Positions 8,490 to 18,933 are shown, numbered from the stretch's first letter. The stretch is 64,000 bases of DNA from Actinoplanes solisilvae (GCF_003999975.1 NZ_RJAC01000004.1:1-64000), one strand, 5' to 3'. Translations and numbers: made by a program. Notes: a model not told the origin generated them from the letters alone.

Positions 8490-9700
8490 CGGGTCTCCTT
8501 CTGGTAGTCGCGCAGCCGGGGGTGCACGACGTCGCCGCCGTGGCAGACCAGCACGGCCGCCTGCACCTCGTCGGCCGGGTCGAGCCGCACCACCCCGTCG
8601 GTCATCAGGTGCGCCAGCAGGGCAACAGCATTTCGGGCGTACGCCGTGGAGGCCGCGACCGGCACCGTCGAGGCGAGGTTGGGAGCGCCGATGACGGTGA
8701 CGCCGTGATCGGTGACCGTGCGCGTGTCGGGTGCCGAGCCCGCGACGTTGCCCCCGCCCAGGTCGAGCACCACCGACCCCGGCCGCATGGCCGCGAGCGC
8801 GGTCGACGAGACCAGCAGCGGCGAACGGCCGCCGGGCACCTTCGCGGTCGTGATCACGACGTCGAAGCGGGGGACGGCCTGGTCGAGGGCCCGCAGCTGG
8901 GCGGCGGCCGCGTCGTCGGCGAGCTGCTGGGCGTAGCCGTCGCCGGAGGCCTGCGAGACGACGGCCTGTGAGCCCGGGGCCTGCGTGACGGTGGCCTGTG
9001 AGCCCGGGGCCTGCGTGACGGTGGCCTGCGAGCCCGGGCCCTGCGTGACGGTGGCCAGGTCGAGCACGGCCGCGCCGGTCGAGGCGATGTCGCCGCGGGC
9101 CGCCTCGCGCACGTCGTAGCCGGTGACCAGCGCGCCGAGCCGCCGCGCGGTGGCGATCGCCTGCAGCCCGGCCACCCCCGCCCCGAGCACGAGCACCTGC
9201 GCCGGTTTGGTCGTGCCGGCCGCGGTGACCAGCATCGGGAAGAACCCGCCGTACGCCTCGGCGGCCAGCAGCGCGGCCTTGTAGCCGGCCACATTGGCCT
9301 GCGAGGTGAGCGCGTCCATCGGCTGGGCCCGGCTCAGCGTGCGGGGCAGCAGGTCGAGGCTGACCGCGGTCACGCCCTGGGCGGCCAGCGACTCGGCGAG
9401 GGCGGGGTCGCCGAGCGGGTCGAGCAGCCCGATCAGCAGGCGACCGGCGGGCAGGGCACCGACGTCATCCGGCGGCCGGACGCACAGCAGGACGTCGCTC
9501 TCGGCGTACACCTGGGGTCTCGTGCCGATCTCGGCCCCGGCGGTCGTGTAGTGGTGGTCGTCGAACCAGGCGGAGCGTCCCGCGCCCGTCTCGATCAGGA
9601 CCCTGACGTCGTGGCGCCGCAGACGGGTGACGCCGTCCGGGGTCACCGCCACGCGGCGTTCGCGGCCGGCGGTCTCGCGCAGCACTCCCACTGTCGTCAT
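8486..9700 (-). CDS. pntAA: NAD(P) transhydrogenase subunit alpha, NAD-binding part
   Basis: This 404-residue protein has the AlaDH/PNT fold. The N-terminal part has GVLRETAGRERRVAVTPD, and the Rossmann loop GAGVAGLQAIATARRLGA (near residue 170) binds NAD(H). ATG 9700 was chosen because AGGA precedes it at good spacing; ATG 9706 sits on that Shine-Dalgarno. Between the Rossmann domain and GDGYAQQLADDAA there is an in-frame insert of four decapeptides (TVTQAPGSQA type) encoded by 30-bp tandem repeats, which I do not expect in this family. Confidence 0.93.
   Translation of the reverse strand: MTTVGVLRETAGRERRVAVTPDGVTRLRRHDVRVLIETGAGRSAWFDDHHYTTAGAEIGTRPQVYAESDVLLCVRPPDDVGALPAGRLLIGLLDPLGDPALAESLAAQGVTAVSLDLLPRTLSRAQPMDALTSQANVAGYKAALLAAEAYGGFFPMLVTAAGTTKPAQVLVLGAGVAGLQAIATARRLGALVTGYDVREAARGDIASTGAAVLDLATVTQGPGSQATVTQAPGSQATVTQAPGSQAVVSQASGDGYAQQLADDAAAAQLRALDQAVPRFDVVITTAKVPGGRSPLLVSSTALAAMRPGSVVLDLGGGNVAGSAPDTRTVTDHGVTVIGAPNLASTVPVAASTAYARNAVALLAHLMTDGVVRLDPADEVQAAVLVCHGGDVVHPRLRDYQKETR
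8941..9060. repeat. 30-bp tandem repeat inside pntAA, about 4 units
   Basis: Units begin at 8941 (degenerate), 8971, 9001 and 9031. Units two and three differ at one position in 30. Because 30 is a multiple of three the frame is kept, giving TVTQAPGSQA-like decapeptides in a loop of the NAD-binding subunit. Confidence 0.9.
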
Positions 9701-9781
9701 CGACATCCTGAAGCCCTATCACCTTCAAGGGGGCGCGGGCTACCCGCGATTTTGATCAGGTTCAGCCGCTAAGGTCGCCGC

Positions 9782-10498
9782 ATGGCGGAACGGGTGGACG
9801 ACGGTGTCTGGTCTCTGCAGGGCGAAACGGTCACCCTGCCGGTGGAGATCACGTCGGCCCGGTTGACCGCCGCCGTGTTCACGACCCCGGTCGCGAGGGC
9901 CTCCGAGGTTCTCGGCCCGGCTCCCCTGCGCCCGTTCGCGCTGTTCGGCCGCGCGATCGGCATGATCATGTGCCTGCACTACGACGAGTGGGCGCTGAAG
10001 ACGTACGACGAAGTGGGTGTGGGTCTGCTGGCGCGGGGACCGGACGGGCCGCCCGGGCTGCACCTGGTCGACCTGCCGGTGACCGGGGCCTTCACCCGCG
10101 AGGCCGGGCAGGACTTCTGGGCCCTGCCGAAGTGGCTGATGGACGCCGACCTGCGCTTCTCGAAGATGGAGACCGACGTCGTGGTGCGCGATCGGGCCGG
10201 CGAGGTGATGCGGGCGTCGTTCCGGCACGGCCGGGTGCGGCTGCCGTTCGCGATCCGGGCCGCCCTGCCGTCGTGGTCCTATCTGGAGCACGGCTCGCAG
10301 GCCGGGCGTCTGCTGCGCGGCCGGCTACCGATGCGACTGTCGGGCGTGCGGGTGGGCCGAGGCGATTTCCGGGTACGCCTCGGCGCGCACCCGATGGCCG
10401 AGAGGATGACGGCGCTCGGCATGACGGGCCGGCCTCTGCTCACCGTGCACGCCGACCGCCTGCACGGCCCGCTCGGCGAATTCACCCCGGTCGCCTGA
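9782..10498 (+). CDS. Acetoacetate-decarboxylase-family protein
   Basis: The 238-residue product has the acetoacetate decarboxylase-like fold, including GREAGQ-like and [15 protein letters not shown] patterns near residue 115. The Lys in LPKW is at or near the Schiff-base position of the family. Members decarboxylate beta-keto acids, but many actinobacterial relatives are of unknown or aldolase/dehydratase activity. AAGG lies eight bases before ATG 9782. It is divergent from the pnt operon and monocistronic. Confidence 0.75.
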   Translation: MAERVDDGVWSLQGETVTLPVEITSARLTAAVFTTPVARASEVLGPAPLRPFALFGRAIGMIMCLHYDEWALKTYDEVGVGLLARGPDGPPGLHLVDLPVTGAFTREAGQDFWALPKWLMDADLRFSKMETDVVVRDRAGEVMRASFRHGRVRLPFAIRAALPSWSYLEHGSQAGRLLRGRLPMRLSGVRVGRGDFRVRLGAHPMAERMTALGMTGRPLLTVHADRLHGPLGEFTPVA

Positions 10499-10502
10499 TT
10501 CC

Positions 10503-10531
10503 CTCAACCGTGGCCCTCGCGGTGCCGATCT
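10503..10531 (+). promoter_or_regulatory. FliA-type promoter candidate before chemoreceptor gene
   Basis: CTCA (10503-10506), 17 bases, then GCCGATCT (10524-10531), ending 37 bases before the chemoreceptor start. The Actinoplanes flagellar sigma factor FliA is reported to recognise CTCA-N15-17-GCCGATAA. This site matches the -35 fully and the -10 at six of eight positions. Confidence 0.65.
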
Positions 10532-10568
10532 GCTCGTCGCGAATCATCGGACGAGAGGCACGGGGATC

Positions 10569-12134
10569 ATGGGACTGGTGGGAGCGTTCGACAACCGCTC
10601 GCTGCGGACGAAGATCGGGTCGGCGGTGCTGGCGGGAACGCTCAGCGGCGTCGTCGTGGGCGGGGTCGCGCTGGTCACGCTGCGCGAGCAGAACACCGAC
10701 AGCGCCGCCGCGCAGCGCGCGAGCATCGCGGTCGGGTCGGCCGCCGCCGCGTTCGGCAAGAACATCGAGTCGTTCAGCGGCAATCAGTCCGGGCTGCGGC
10801 TCTACCCGTCGCTGGCCGACGTCATCGGCAAGAAGATGGCCGCCGACAAGACCGCGGTGCAGGACGCGCTGAACCGGCTGCGCACGTCGTTCGCCGGGGA
10901 CGCCGAGGGCACGGCGGCCGTCGAGAAGGCCGCCGTCGACTGGGCCGCGTTCCTGAAGTTCATCTCGGCCGACCACACCGGCGACGCTCAGGCCCTCGCC
11001 ACCTACAACAAGCTGTACGGCGCGCTCGACGCCGACCAGGTCACGCTCGACCGGCTGGCCGCCGCGCGGGCCGAGACGGCGATCGCCGCGGGCGAGTCGG
11101 CGGCGAGCCGTGCGACCTGGACGATCGCCGGGGTGCTCGGGCTGGGCGTGCTGGCCAGCCTGCTGCTCGGGTTCCGCGTGGCCGGCCGGGTGCGCCGCAC
11201 CGTCGGCGCGGTGGCCCGGGTCGCCGAAGGGCTGGCCGAGGGCGACCTGACCCGTACGTCGGGGGTGACCGCCCACGACGAGGTGGGCCGCATGGCCGCC
11301 GCGCTCGACCAGGCCGTCGCCCGGCTGCGCCAGGACGTGGTGACCCTCGCGGGCAACGCCGGCACGCTGCACTCGGCCGCCGGTCAGCTCACCTCGGTGT
11401 CGGGCGCGGTCGACGCGGCCGCCTCCGCCGCCTCGCAGCAGGCCGGCACGGTCGCCGCCGCGGCCGAGGCCGTGTCGCACAACCTGCAGGTCGTCTCGTC
11501 CGGCTCGCAGGAGATGGGCTCGGCGATCCGCGACATCAGCGTCTCGACCACCGAGGCGTCCGAGGTCGCCGTGCAGGCCGTCGAGGTCGCGTCGGCCACC
11601 AACGCGATCGTCGCCCGGCTCGGCGAGTCGTCCAGCGAGATCGCCGAGGTGGTCAAGACGATCACCGCGATCGCCCAGCAGACGAACCTGCTCGCGCTCA
11701 ACGCCACCATCGAGGCGGCCCGCGCCGGGGAGGCCGGCAAGGGCTTCGCGGTCGTGGCCGGCGAGGTCAAGGACCTGGCCCAGGAGACGGCCACGGCGAC
11801 CGAGGACATCGCCCGCCGGGTGCAGGCCATCCAGAGCGACACCAGCGGCGCGGTCGCCGCGATCGGCGAGATCTCGGCGATCATCGAGCGGATCAACGGC
11901 ATCCAGATGACTATCGCCTCGGCGGTCGAGGAGCAGACCGCGACCACGCACGAGATGAACCGCACCCTGTCGGAGGCGGCGTCGGGCGCGGGTGACATCG
12001 CGGCCACCATCGGCGGCGTGTCGGCGGCGACGAAGCGTACGACCGACACGGTCGGCGACACCCGGCACGCGGCCGACGACCTGGCCGGCACGGCGACCCA
12101 GCTGCAGAGCCTGGTCTCGCGTTTCCGCTACTGA
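10569..12134 (+). CDS. Methyl-accepting chemotaxis protein, transmembrane with HAMP
   Basis: This 521-residue receptor has a membrane helix at about 13-36 and a short extracellular helical sensor of about 150 residues. A second membrane helix at about 185-205 is followed by a HAMP domain ([13 protein letters not shown]) and a long signalling coiled coil. The hairpin tip contains [18 protein letters not shown] and [15 protein letters not shown], the CheA/CheW contact. It detects a stimulus outside the cell and controls flagellar rotation. GGGG precedes the ATG and a FliA-like promoter lies upstream, linking it to the motility regulon. Confidence 0.95.
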   Translation: MGLVGAFDNRSLRTKIGSAVLAGTLSGVVVGGVALVTLREQNTDSAAAQRASIAVGSAAAAFGKNIESFSGNQSGLRLYPSLADVIGKKMAADKTAVQDALNRLRTSFAGDAEGTAAVEKAAVDWAAFLKFISADHTGDAQALATYNKLYGALDADQVTLDRLAAARAETAIAAGESAASRATWTIAGVLGLGVLASLLLGFRVAGRVRRTVGAVARVAEGLAEGDLTRTSGVTAHDEVGRMAAALDQAVARLRQDVVTLAGNAGTLHSAAGQLTSVSGAVDAAASAASQQAGTVAAAAEAVSHNLQVVSSGSQEMGSAIRDISVSTTEASEVAVQAVEVASATNAIVARLGESSSEIAEVVKTITAIAQQTNLLALNATIEAARAGEAGKGFAVVAGEVKDLAQETATATEDIARRVQAIQSDTSGAVAAIGEISAIIERINGIQMTIASAVEEQTATTHEMNRTLSEAASGAGDIAATIGGVSAATKRTTDTVGDTRHAADDLAGTATQLQSLVSRFRY

Positions 12135-12151
12135 ACGCGGACGCGCCCGGC

Positions 12152-13669
12152 TCAGTGCTCGAAGGCGTGGGCCATCGAGGCCTGCTCCTCGAGCACTTCG
12201 CCGATGCGGGCCTGCACGGTGTCGAGCTGGGCGATCGTCTCGCTGGTGGTGCGGATGCCGCCGGCCACCGACTCGGCGCTCGACTGCAGCGCGGCGATCT
12301 GCTCGGAGACCTTCTTGGTGGCCTCGGCGGTCTCGCGGGCGAGTTCCTTGACCTCGCCCGCGACGACCGCGAAGCCCTTGCCGATCTCGCCCGCCCGGGC
12401 CGCCTCGATGGTGGCGTTCAGGGCGAGCAGGTTCGTCTGATCGGCGATCGACGAGATGATCTGGATGACGTCGCCGATGGCCGCCGACGCGTCGTTGAGC
12501 GAGGCCACGTCGCCGGTCATGTCCGAGGCCCGCCCGACCGCCTCGTCGGCGACGCTGCTCGCGTCGGCGGTGGCCGTGCGCAGCCGCGAGACCGTGTCGA
12601 GCAGGGCGCGGGCGTTGTGGGCCGAGGCCTCGGCGCCGCGCACCACGTCGAGCCGTTGCGACACGAGCTGCTGGACGTTGCGCAGCGCGTCCATCCGCGA
12701 GTCGGACAGCTCGACGAACTCGGTGGTGAAGAAGTCCATCGTGCCGACGATGCGGTCGCCGCTGGAGATCGGGAAGCAGACCCCGGAGCGTACGCCCGCC
12801 CGCTGCGCCGCCGGAGCCCGGACGCAGTCGGTGAGCTGGCCGATGTCGCGTACGAAGACCAGGTCGCGGGCCCGCCACGCGCGTCCGGAGAGGCCGACGC
12901 CCTCGGCGAACGTGGCCGCCAGGGTCACCTTCTTGAACTCCTCGCCCGCCTCGCCCGACTCGACCCGGAAGCGCAGCACGTTCTCGTCATCGTCGATCTG
13001 CCAGTACGAGCCGTACGCCCAGTGGAAGGCGGTGCGTACCGCGTCGAGCGCCGCCCGCAGCGCGACCGACGAGTCGTTGGTGTTCCCGAGGGCGGTGACC
13101 ACGTTGGTGACGGCGAGCCGGTCGTCGGCGATCTGGCGGGTGAAGTACGCGGTCAGGGCGGCCACGCGGGCCTGCTCGGCGACCCGGGCGATGGCGCCCC
13201 ACTTGCTGATCAGGGCGGCGTCGGGGGAGACGTCGTTGCGGGTGAAGTATTCGAGCGCCGCCGTGACCCGCCCGCTCTTGGAGATCGGGACGACGGTGCA
13301 GGCCTTGGCGCCCGAGCGCACCGCCGTGCCGAACCGGGCGTCGCTGCCCACGGCCGACTCGTTGGCATAGACCGCGTGCCCGCCGCGGATCGCCTGCTGG
13401 AGGAGCCCGGGGACGCCGCCGCTGCCGAGGGTGCCGGCCAGGCGGCCGCACTCGTACTCCAGGCGGGGCGTGCCGTTCTCGACGAGCCAGACGGCCACGT
13501 ACTCCAGGTCGTAGAACTCCAGATACGTGGAGGCGTAGATGCGCCAGCTACTGGCCTCGTCGGTGACGCCCTCGAGGTTGTTGACCAGCTCTTCGAGCGC
13601 CTCGATGTCACGTGGTGGCTGGCGCTGCACTGTGGGCTGGTCCTCAGCGCGCTTCCCGAACAGACCCAT
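12152..13669 (-). CDS. Soluble chemoreceptor with two GAF domains
   Basis: The 505-residue protein has no membrane segment. Two GAF-like sensor domains lie at about 30-170 and 185-330; both contain a [20 protein letters not shown] block, clear in the second. A chemoreceptor signalling domain with [18 protein letters not shown] follows. It probably senses an intracellular small molecule or redox state and signals to CheA. It ends 18 bases from the membrane receptor, convergently. The receptor at 44631-46184 is a paralogue with the same architecture. Confidence 0.93.
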   Translation of the reverse strand: MGLFGKRAEDQPTVQRQPPRDIEALEELVNNLEGVTDEASSWRIYASTYLEFYDLEYVAVWLVENGTPRLEYECGRLAGTLGSGGVPGLLQQAIRGGHAVYANESAVGSDARFGTAVRSGAKACTVVPISKSGRVTAALEYFTRNDVSPDAALISKWGAIARVAEQARVAALTAYFTRQIADDRLAVTNVVTALGNTNDSSVALRAALDAVRTAFHWAYGSYWQIDDDENVLRFRVESGEAGEEFKKVTLAATFAEGVGLSGRAWRARDLVFVRDIGQLTDCVRAPAAQRAGVRSGVCFPISSGDRIVGTMDFFTTEFVELSDSRMDALRNVQQLVSQRLDVVRGAEASAHNARALLDTVSRLRTATADASSVADEAVGRASDMTGDVASLNDASAAIGDVIQIISSIADQTNLLALNATIEAARAGEIGKGFAVVAGEVKELARETAEATKKVSEQIAALQSSAESVAGGIRTTSETIAQLDTVQARIGEVLEEQASMAHAFEH

Positions 13670-13710
13670 GGCGTCAGGCTACGGAGTGATATGCGCTCTT
13701 TACGGCACTA

Positions 13711-15087
13711 TCAGCTTTTCGTGCCGACCAGCTCGCTCAGCGCCTCGTCGAAGATCTCGTGGTGGCGATCGACGTCGGCCGCCGTGGTCTGCGGGGCCAT
13801 CAGGGCCATGTTATGGAACGGGGTCAGCAGCACGCCGCGGTTCGCCAGGTAGACGTGCAGGAAGTCCTCGAGCTCGGGGTCGGCCGCGGCGGCCGACTCG
13901 GTGCCGGTGCGCGGGGCGGGGTCGGTGAACCGGTATTCGACGCGAGCGCCGAGCTGACTGACCGACCACGGCACGGCGTACGCCTCAATGATCTTGCGGA
14001 GGCCCGAGGCGAACGCGGTCGCGGTGGAGATCATGCCGTCGAAGGCCCGCTCGGTGAGCACCTGGTCGAGGCAGGCGCGCGCGGCCGCCGTCGAGACAGG
14101 GTTGCCGGCCAGGGTGCCGCCGACGCCGCCCATGTCGACCAGGTCGAGGTCGGGCCGGCTGAGCAGGCGGTCGGCGAGTTCGGCGCTGAGACCGTACGCC
14201 CCGATCGGGATGCCGCCGGCGATCGCCTTGCCGATGGTGAGCACGTCGGGTTCGAGATTCCAGGCCGCGGTGGCCCCACCGGGACCGGCCGAGAACGTGT
14301 GGGTCTCGTCGTTGATCAGATAGGTGCCGTATCGCCTGGTCAGCTCGCGGACGCCCGCCAGATGACCAGGCTCGGGCAGGACGATGCCGATGTTGGTCAG
14401 GGCCGGCTCCATCAGCACCGCGGCGACGTCGCCATGGGCCAGTTCGCGTTCGAGGCCGGCCAGATCGTTGAACTCGGCGACCCGGCTCGTCGAAGTGACG
14501 TCGGTGGGCGCGCCGACGTTGCCCTCGCGGCTCTGCCCGCGCCCGTCGGGGCCGACCACGATCAGCGATTCGTCGACCGAGCCGTGGTAGCAGTAGCTGT
14601 TGACCAGGATCTTCGGACGGCCGGTGACGGCGCGCAGCAGGCGGATGGCCCACCGGTTCGCGTCGGTCGCGGTCAGGGCGAAGCTCCAGTACGGCACCCC
14701 GAAGCGCCGGGCCAGCTCGGCGCCGACGACCTCGGCGTCCTCGGTCGGCATCATCGTGGTGGCGCCGCCCAGCGTGGACAGGCGGTGGGTCACCGCGTCG
14801 ACGACCGGGGCGGGGGAGTGACCGGCCATCGCCCCGGTGTCACCCAGGCAGAAGTCGAGGTAGTCGTGGCCGTCGACGTCGGTGACGCGGTTACCGGAGG
14901 CGCGCTCGAAATAGACGGGGAAACCGGCCGCGGTCTTGTTCATCCAGGTCATCGGGGTGCGGCCGAACAGGTGGGCCGAGCGCTGATAGGCGGCGGCCGA
15001 GCGGGGGTGGCGCTCGGCGAAGGTGGCGCGTTCGCGGGCGGTCAGGGCGGCTAGGCGGGCGCGGTCGACCCCGGAATCCGTCGGCAT
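13711..15087 (-). CDS. Class III (PLP) aminotransferase, glutamate-1-semialdehyde-mutase-like
   Basis: This 458-residue fold-type I PLP enzyme has NDETHTF (Asp260, pyridine-nitrogen contact) and TIGKAIAGG (Lys287, Schiff base). The sequence is closest to GSA aminomutase-like aspartate aminotransferase family proteins, but it is not next to heme genes, so a role in tetrapyrrole synthesis is not claimed. Substrates remain open. It lies 41 bases upstream of the chemoreceptor on the same strand. Confidence 0.85.
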   Translation of the reverse strand: MPTDSGVDRARLAALTARERATFAERHPRSAAAYQRSAHLFGRTPMTWMNKTAAGFPVYFERASGNRVTDVDGHDYLDFCLGDTGAMAGHSPAPVVDAVTHRLSTLGGATTMMPTEDAEVVGAELARRFGVPYWSFALTATDANRWAIRLLRAVTGRPKILVNSYCYHGSVDESLIVVGPDGRGQSREGNVGAPTDVTSTSRVAEFNDLAGLERELAHGDVAAVLMEPALTNIGIVLPEPGHLAGVRELTRRYGTYLINDETHTFSAGPGGATAAWNLEPDVLTIGKAIAGGIPIGAYGLSAELADRLLSRPDLDLVDMGGVGGTLAGNPVSTAAARACLDQVLTERAFDGMISTATAFASGLRKIIEAYAVPWSVSQLGARVEYRFTDPAPRTGTESAAAADPELEDFLHVYLANRGVLLTPFHNMALMAPQTTAADVDRHHEIFDEALSELVGTKS

Positions 15088-15127
15088 GGCGAGACGCTAC
15101 CAACGTTTCCCGTGCCGAGGCGAGACC

Positions 15128-16009
15128 CTACTGCGGAATCAGTAGCTCCCTGATGCGTGGGCCGGCGGGCTCGTCGAGGGCCAGGACGACGCGGATCTTC
15201 CTGGCTTTCGGGTCCTCTTCCGTGCGACCGGTGGCGACGTCGACCCGTACGCCCAGATCGGGGGCCTCGGACGGGGTCACGTCGCCGATCGCGATCGCGG
15301 CCGCCAAAGGGTCGTGCAGGGGGACCTCTCGGAATCGCAAGCGCGGCTCGTACGAGTCGAAGTAGGCGGGCAGCATCGCGGCAATGGCCTCGTTCAAGGG
15401 GTTTCGGCTGGCGGCGAGGGCGGCTTTGTTGCGTTCATCCCATCTGTGCTGCATGGTCACGTCGAGGGGGACCAGGGTCAGCGGCCACGCGGCCTCGAAG
15501 ACCTCCTTGGCGGCCTGCGGGTCGTCGGCGATGTTGGCCTCGGCCTCGCCGGTGACGTTGCCCGGAACGCGGACGGCGCCGCCCATGACGGTGACGCTCT
15601 TGACCAGGTCGGGGAGCCGGGGTTCGTTACGCAGGGCGGCGGCGAGATTTCCGCACGGGCCGGTGGCGATCACGACCAGCTCACCCGGATGTCCGCGCGC
15701 GAGTTCGATCAGCATTTCTTCGGGCGTACGAGGGTCAGGCCGCGCGCCCTCGGGCAGGACGACACCGCCGACGCCGTTGTCGCCGTGCGCGTCGGCCCCG
15801 CCCCGCCAGCGGCCCGCGCCGACCGCGACCGGGATGTCGTCGCGGCCGGCCAGCCGCAGCAGCCCCCTCGTGTTGACCGAGGCCTGCACGGCCGAGGTGT
15901 TGCCGTTGACCGTGCCGATGCCCTCGATCGTGACGTCGTCGTGGGCGAGCAGCAGGGCGATCGCGATGGCGTCGTCGATGCCGGTGTCGCAGTCGAGGTA
16001 GATGCGCAT
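15128..16009 (-). CDS. Inosine/uridine-preferring nucleoside hydrolase
   Basis: The 293-residue protein starts with RIYLDCDTGIDDAIAI, the calcium-binding DxDxxxDD motif that defines nucleoside hydrolases. Further family blocks are GTVNGNTS and the MGGAV turn. It cleaves the N-glycosidic bond of ribonucleosides for salvage. ATG 16009 lies eight bases after AGGA, a better fit than ATG 16015. It follows the LtaS-like gene by 25 bases and is probably in the same transcript. Confidence 0.9.
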   Translation of the reverse strand: MRIYLDCDTGIDDAIAIALLLAHDDVTIEGIGTVNGNTSAVQASVNTRGLLRLAGRDDIPVAVGAGRWRGGADAHGDNGVGGVVLPEGARPDPRTPEEMLIELARGHPGELVVIATGPCGNLAAALRNEPRLPDLVKSVTVMGGAVRVPGNVTGEAEANIADDPQAAKEVFEAAWPLTLVPLDVTMQHRWDERNKAALAASRNPLNEAIAAMLPAYFDSYEPRLRFREVPLHDPLAAAIAIGDVTPSEAPDLGVRVDVATGRTEEDPKARKIRVVLALDEPAGPRIRELLIPQ

Positions 16010-16034
16010 GGTCATGATCCTGACGTCCCTGTCC

Positions 16035-17732
16035 TCACGATGCCGGCGTCTGTTGCCCGAACGCGGTGAAGAATTTGTCGCGGAAGTCACTCATCGGCCA
16101 CACCGGGGAGTCGGGCTGCGGGCGCAGACCGTCGGCCCAGCCCCAGCTCGTGATGCGGTCGAGCACCTTCGGGTCCTTCGCGAGCACGGTGATCGGCACG
16201 TCGTGGCTGGCGCCCTCACCGGCCGCGATCGGGGACGGCTGGTGGTCGCCGAGGAACACCATCACGAGGTTGTCGTCGCCGTACTGCCGCACCCAGTTGA
16301 TCAGCGAGGTGAGCGAGTAGACGATCGACCGCCCGTACTCGGCCCGGACCTTGCGGGGGTCGGCCCAGAGCGCGCCGGGCTTCTTGGCGTCGGTCACCAT
16401 GCCGTTGTAGATCGAGCCGTCGCCCACCTGATTCCAGTCGGGCAGGTAGTCGGGGATCGGCGCCCACGGGGTGTGACTCGAGACCAGCGGCATCTCGACC
16501 ATCAGCGGGCCGCGGCCGGGCTTCTTGTACTCGATCGTGTTGAGCTGCTTCAGTGTGTACTGGTCGGGCATCGGTGACCAGCTGAACTTCGGGCCCCGAT
16601 AGCCGAGGTTGCGCGAGTCCCACACGGTGTCGTACCCGTAGAAGTTGCCCTCGGGCCAGGCCCGGGTCGCGCCCGGCATGACGCTGACCGTACGCCAGCT
16701 CGCGTCGCGGAACGAGCGGGTCAGGGTGAGCCGGTCGGTGGCGACCAGGTTCCGGTAGCGCTGCTCGTTGTTGATCCACAGGCCGGACTCGAAGGTGGAG
16801 TGGGCCAGCCAGCTGCCACCGCCGAATGTGGGGGAGGTGAGCCAGCCGCTGCGGGCGGCGAAACCGGCCTGGGCGAGCTGTGCGGTGCCCTGGTCGAGCA
16901 CGGGGGTGACGGTGGGGGCCAGCGCGACGCCCTCGACGGCACTGCGGCCGTAGCTCTCGACGAAGGTGAAGATGACGTCCTTGCCCTTGAGGGCCGTGAG
17001 CATCTGCGCGGGAGGGACGGTCTTGAACGCATCGCTCTGCACCTCCTTGGCGAAGTTGGCCTCGTCACGCAGGCCGGCGCGGGCCTGGTGGGCGCGGTCC
17101 CAGGCATAGGTGGCGGTGCTGCGGGCGGCGACCGGGACCGCACCCCAGACGCTGACGCCCAGCGAGAAGGTGAGGGCCCAGGCGGCTCCGGCACCGGCGG
17201 CGGCGAACGCCGAGCGCTTGCGGTGGCGGGCGACGAGGGCGCCCACGCGCAGCACGGACCAGCAGGTCAGGGCGAGGATGCTGCCGATCAGGGCGACGAT
17301 CACGGCGACGGCGGCGATCGCGGCGGGGCGGCCGTAGGAGTCGACCACGAAGCTGAACGCGTCGTCGAACAGCACCCAGTCGAGGACCGGGTCGAAGGGG
17401 CGGTTGAGCTCTTCGAAGAAGCCCATGTCGAGGCACTTCTCGATGACCAGAAGGCCGACGAGGACGCCGGTGATCACCGCGAAGATCTTGCGGGCCCGAC
17501 CGGGGAGGACGACGAGCAGGCCGAGGATCACCGCTGCTTCGACCGGCAGGCGCAGCAGGGCCGGCGGGGTCAGGCGGGACAGGATGTTCGGGAAGATCAG
17601 TGCCACGAACAGGATCACCGCGGCGAGGATGGTCAGCGTTCGCTGCATCCCCGGTTTTTGGATGACCGTCTTGACGGTTTTTGCGATATTTGGGCGGGGC
17701 GCGGCTGGCGGGCCGTCCTGGATCTCGGGCAC
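16035..17732 (-). CDS. LtaS-like membrane sulfatase/phosphoglycerol transferase
   Basis: This 565-residue protein has about five membrane helices in residues 30-215 and an extracytoplasmic alkaline-phosphatase/sulfatase domain. Metal-site and nucleophile motifs are [18 protein letters not shown] (nucleophile Thr/Ser region), SSHTPW and FLGDHQP. Members build or modify cell-envelope glycopolymers. The GTG 17732 start lacks a good ribosome site; ATG 17648, just before the first helix, is an alternative. A degraded phosphoketolase abuts its 5' side, so its original promoter may be lost. Confidence 0.8.
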   Translation of the reverse strand: MPEIQDGPPAAPRPNIAKTVKTVIQKPGMQRTLTILAAVILFVALIFPNILSRLTPPALLRLPVEAAVILGLLVVLPGRARKIFAVITGVLVGLLVIEKCLDMGFFEELNRPFDPVLDWVLFDDAFSFVVDSYGRPAAIAAVAVIVALIGSILALTCWSVLRVGALVARHRKRSAFAAAGAGAAWALTFSLGVSVWGAVPVAARSTATYAWDRAHQARAGLRDEANFAKEVQSDAFKTVPPAQMLTALKGKDVIFTFVESYGRSAVEGVALAPTVTPVLDQGTAQLAQAGFAARSGWLTSPTFGGGSWLAHSTFESGLWINNEQRYRNLVATDRLTLTRSFRDASWRTVSVMPGATRAWPEGNFYGYDTVWDSRNLGYRGPKFSWSPMPDQYTLKQLNTIEYKKPGRGPLMVEMPLVSSHTPWAPIPDYLPDWNQVGDGSIYNGMVTDAKKPGALWADPRKVRAEYGRSIVYSLTSLINWVRQYGDDNLVMVFLGDHQPSPIAAGEGASHDVPITVLAKDPKVLDRITSWGWADGLRPQPDSPVWPMSDFRDKFFTAFGQQTPAS

Positions 17733-17744
17733 GCCAAGGGGAAC

Positions 17745-18030
17745 GGATGGGCGGGCCCCAACGGTTCAGCCCCACTCGAAAGTCATTCGCACCCACGGCT
17801 ACCTCGAGGGCGCCTACACCGAGACCTACCCCGACGTCACTCTCGACGAGCCCGGAATGCACCGGCTGTTCCGCCAGTTCTCCAGCCCGGGCGGCATCCC
17901 CAGCCACGTCTCGGTCACCACCCCCGGCTCCATCCACGAGGGCGGCGAACGATGGAGACGGTCGCCGCCGCCCAGATCCTGTGCGACCGCCTGCCCGGCA
18001 TGCGGGCGCGCGTCGTCGACGTCGCGGCCC
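17745..18030 (+). pseudogene. Phosphoketolase relic with large internal deletion
   Basis: From 17782 the frame reads [30 protein letters not shown] and [10 protein letters not shown], which is the N-terminal region around residues 100-160 of xylulose-5-phosphate/fructose-6-phosphate phosphoketolase. At about 17950 it switches frame to [20 protein letters not shown], matching the C-terminal region near the ...LAAVDLLRERLP...VRVVNV block. About 500 residues between are gone. A weaker AGPNGSAP match to the GPGHGAP loop precedes it from about 17745 in another frame. It cannot encode an active enzyme. Confidence 0.8.
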
Positions 18031-18044
18031 GGGCGCGGCCCCGA

Positions 18045-18554
18045 TCAGAGGTCGAACAGGGTTTCGGCCTGCGGCGGGTCCAGCACGGCCCGGATCTCGT
18101 CGACGGTTCGCCGCCACGCGCGCCGGTTGGCCTCGTCCGTCCAATCCTCGGCCAGCCACGAAGGGGGAGTGACGAGGCGATCCAGAGCTTTGAGAGCGAG
18201 CGGCACAAGGTAGTCCGGGAACACCGGCATCGGGATCGACGGCCCGAAGACCACGTTCACCGGCTTGCCGCCGGGCAACTGCGCCGCGACCAGCGCGGCG
18301 GCGGCCACAGCTCTCGGCGAATCACCGAAGTCGAGGTCGTCGTCGGTGCCGCTGGCAGCTATGCGCTCCAACACGGCACCCACCATGTCGACGCGCGGGT
18401 CGGGTCTGGTGCCCGGCGGGTCGCTACGGGCCGGCTCGTCGAGGTCGGCACGAGGCCGCTCGGCGGCACCGGGCGGATCGGCGGCGTCGTCCAGGTCGCC
18501 GGCGAAGTCCGCGGCGTCGTCGTTGCCGAACGGGCTGACGTCCCAGAAGCCCAT
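18045..18554 (-). CDS. DUF4259 domain-containing protein
   Basis: This 169-residue protein begins [20 protein letters not shown], the N-terminal signature of DUF4259 (usual form GTWG.GPFDNDDAADF). An acidic, Pro-rich stretch follows, and then a helical C-terminal half with [19 protein letters not shown] 18554 follows GGGAGG at good spacing. The family is common in actinobacteria and has no known function. It is monocistronic, between the phosphoketolase relic and an inverted-repeat element. Confidence 0.85.
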   Translation of the reverse strand: MGFWDVSPFGNDDAADFAGDLDDAADPPGAAERPRADLDEPARSDPPGTRPDPRVDMVGAVLERIAASGTDDDLDFGDSPRAVAAAALVAAQLPGGKPVNVVFGPSIPMPVFPDYLVPLALKALDRLVTPPSWLAEDWTDEANRRAWRRTVDEIRAVLDPPQAETLFDL

Positions 18555-18933
18555 GGACCACCCTCCCCATCGCTTGGCCGGCATCGAGCACCGCCCACTC
18601 GCGCTGCATCACCACGGGCTCTCGACAAGCATGGCTGCCCGGCGGCGGAAGAATAGCCTTGCCCGCAGTCCTGGCCCCGACCCCGTGCCGGGGTCAGCCG
18701 AGGTCTCAGCCCGGCCGGGGGACAGCCGACGCCCTCGGCCCGGTTGTCTGATTCCGCGGGAACGCTGTGTGGCCGAGCAGGCTGTCCAGGCCGGCTGCCG
18801 TCGTGGTGCCGCGGATCTGTGGCCGGTCGCGGCGACCGGTGGCTCGCTTGTCAGCACAACCGGCGGCACTTCGCCGGATCACAATGCCGGCCCGCCTGGT
18901 GAGCCTCTGTGGACCTCCACGGGCGAAAGCGAT
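18555..18933. other. Non-coding stretch holding an inverted-repeat element
   Basis: No gene is supported here. The stretch contains a 7-bp stem/3-base loop hairpin, GACCCCG (18679-18685) with CGGGGTC (18689-18695), and the inverted-repeat element listed at 18700-18917, which reaches to 16 bases from the end of the nucleotidyltransferase gene. Confidence 0.6.
18700..18917. mobile_element. MITE-like inverted-repeat element, copy A
   Basis: The left arm (18775-18840) and right arm (18846-18907) are imperfect inverted copies separated by five bases. GAGGTC at the left end (18700-18705) mirrors GACCTC at the right end (18912-18917). The 66-base left arm matches 26893-26958 of copy B at 58 of 66 positions. 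The right arm matches 27137-27199 with one indel. It has no coding capacity. The boundaries are inferred from the terminal repeats. Confidence 0.6.

Noticed and set aside
18679..18695. Small hairpin GACCCCG/CGGGGTC as terminator
   Set aside because: Neither neighbouring gene ends toward it; it lies upstream of a minus-strand start and is more likely part of the repeat-rich stretch.
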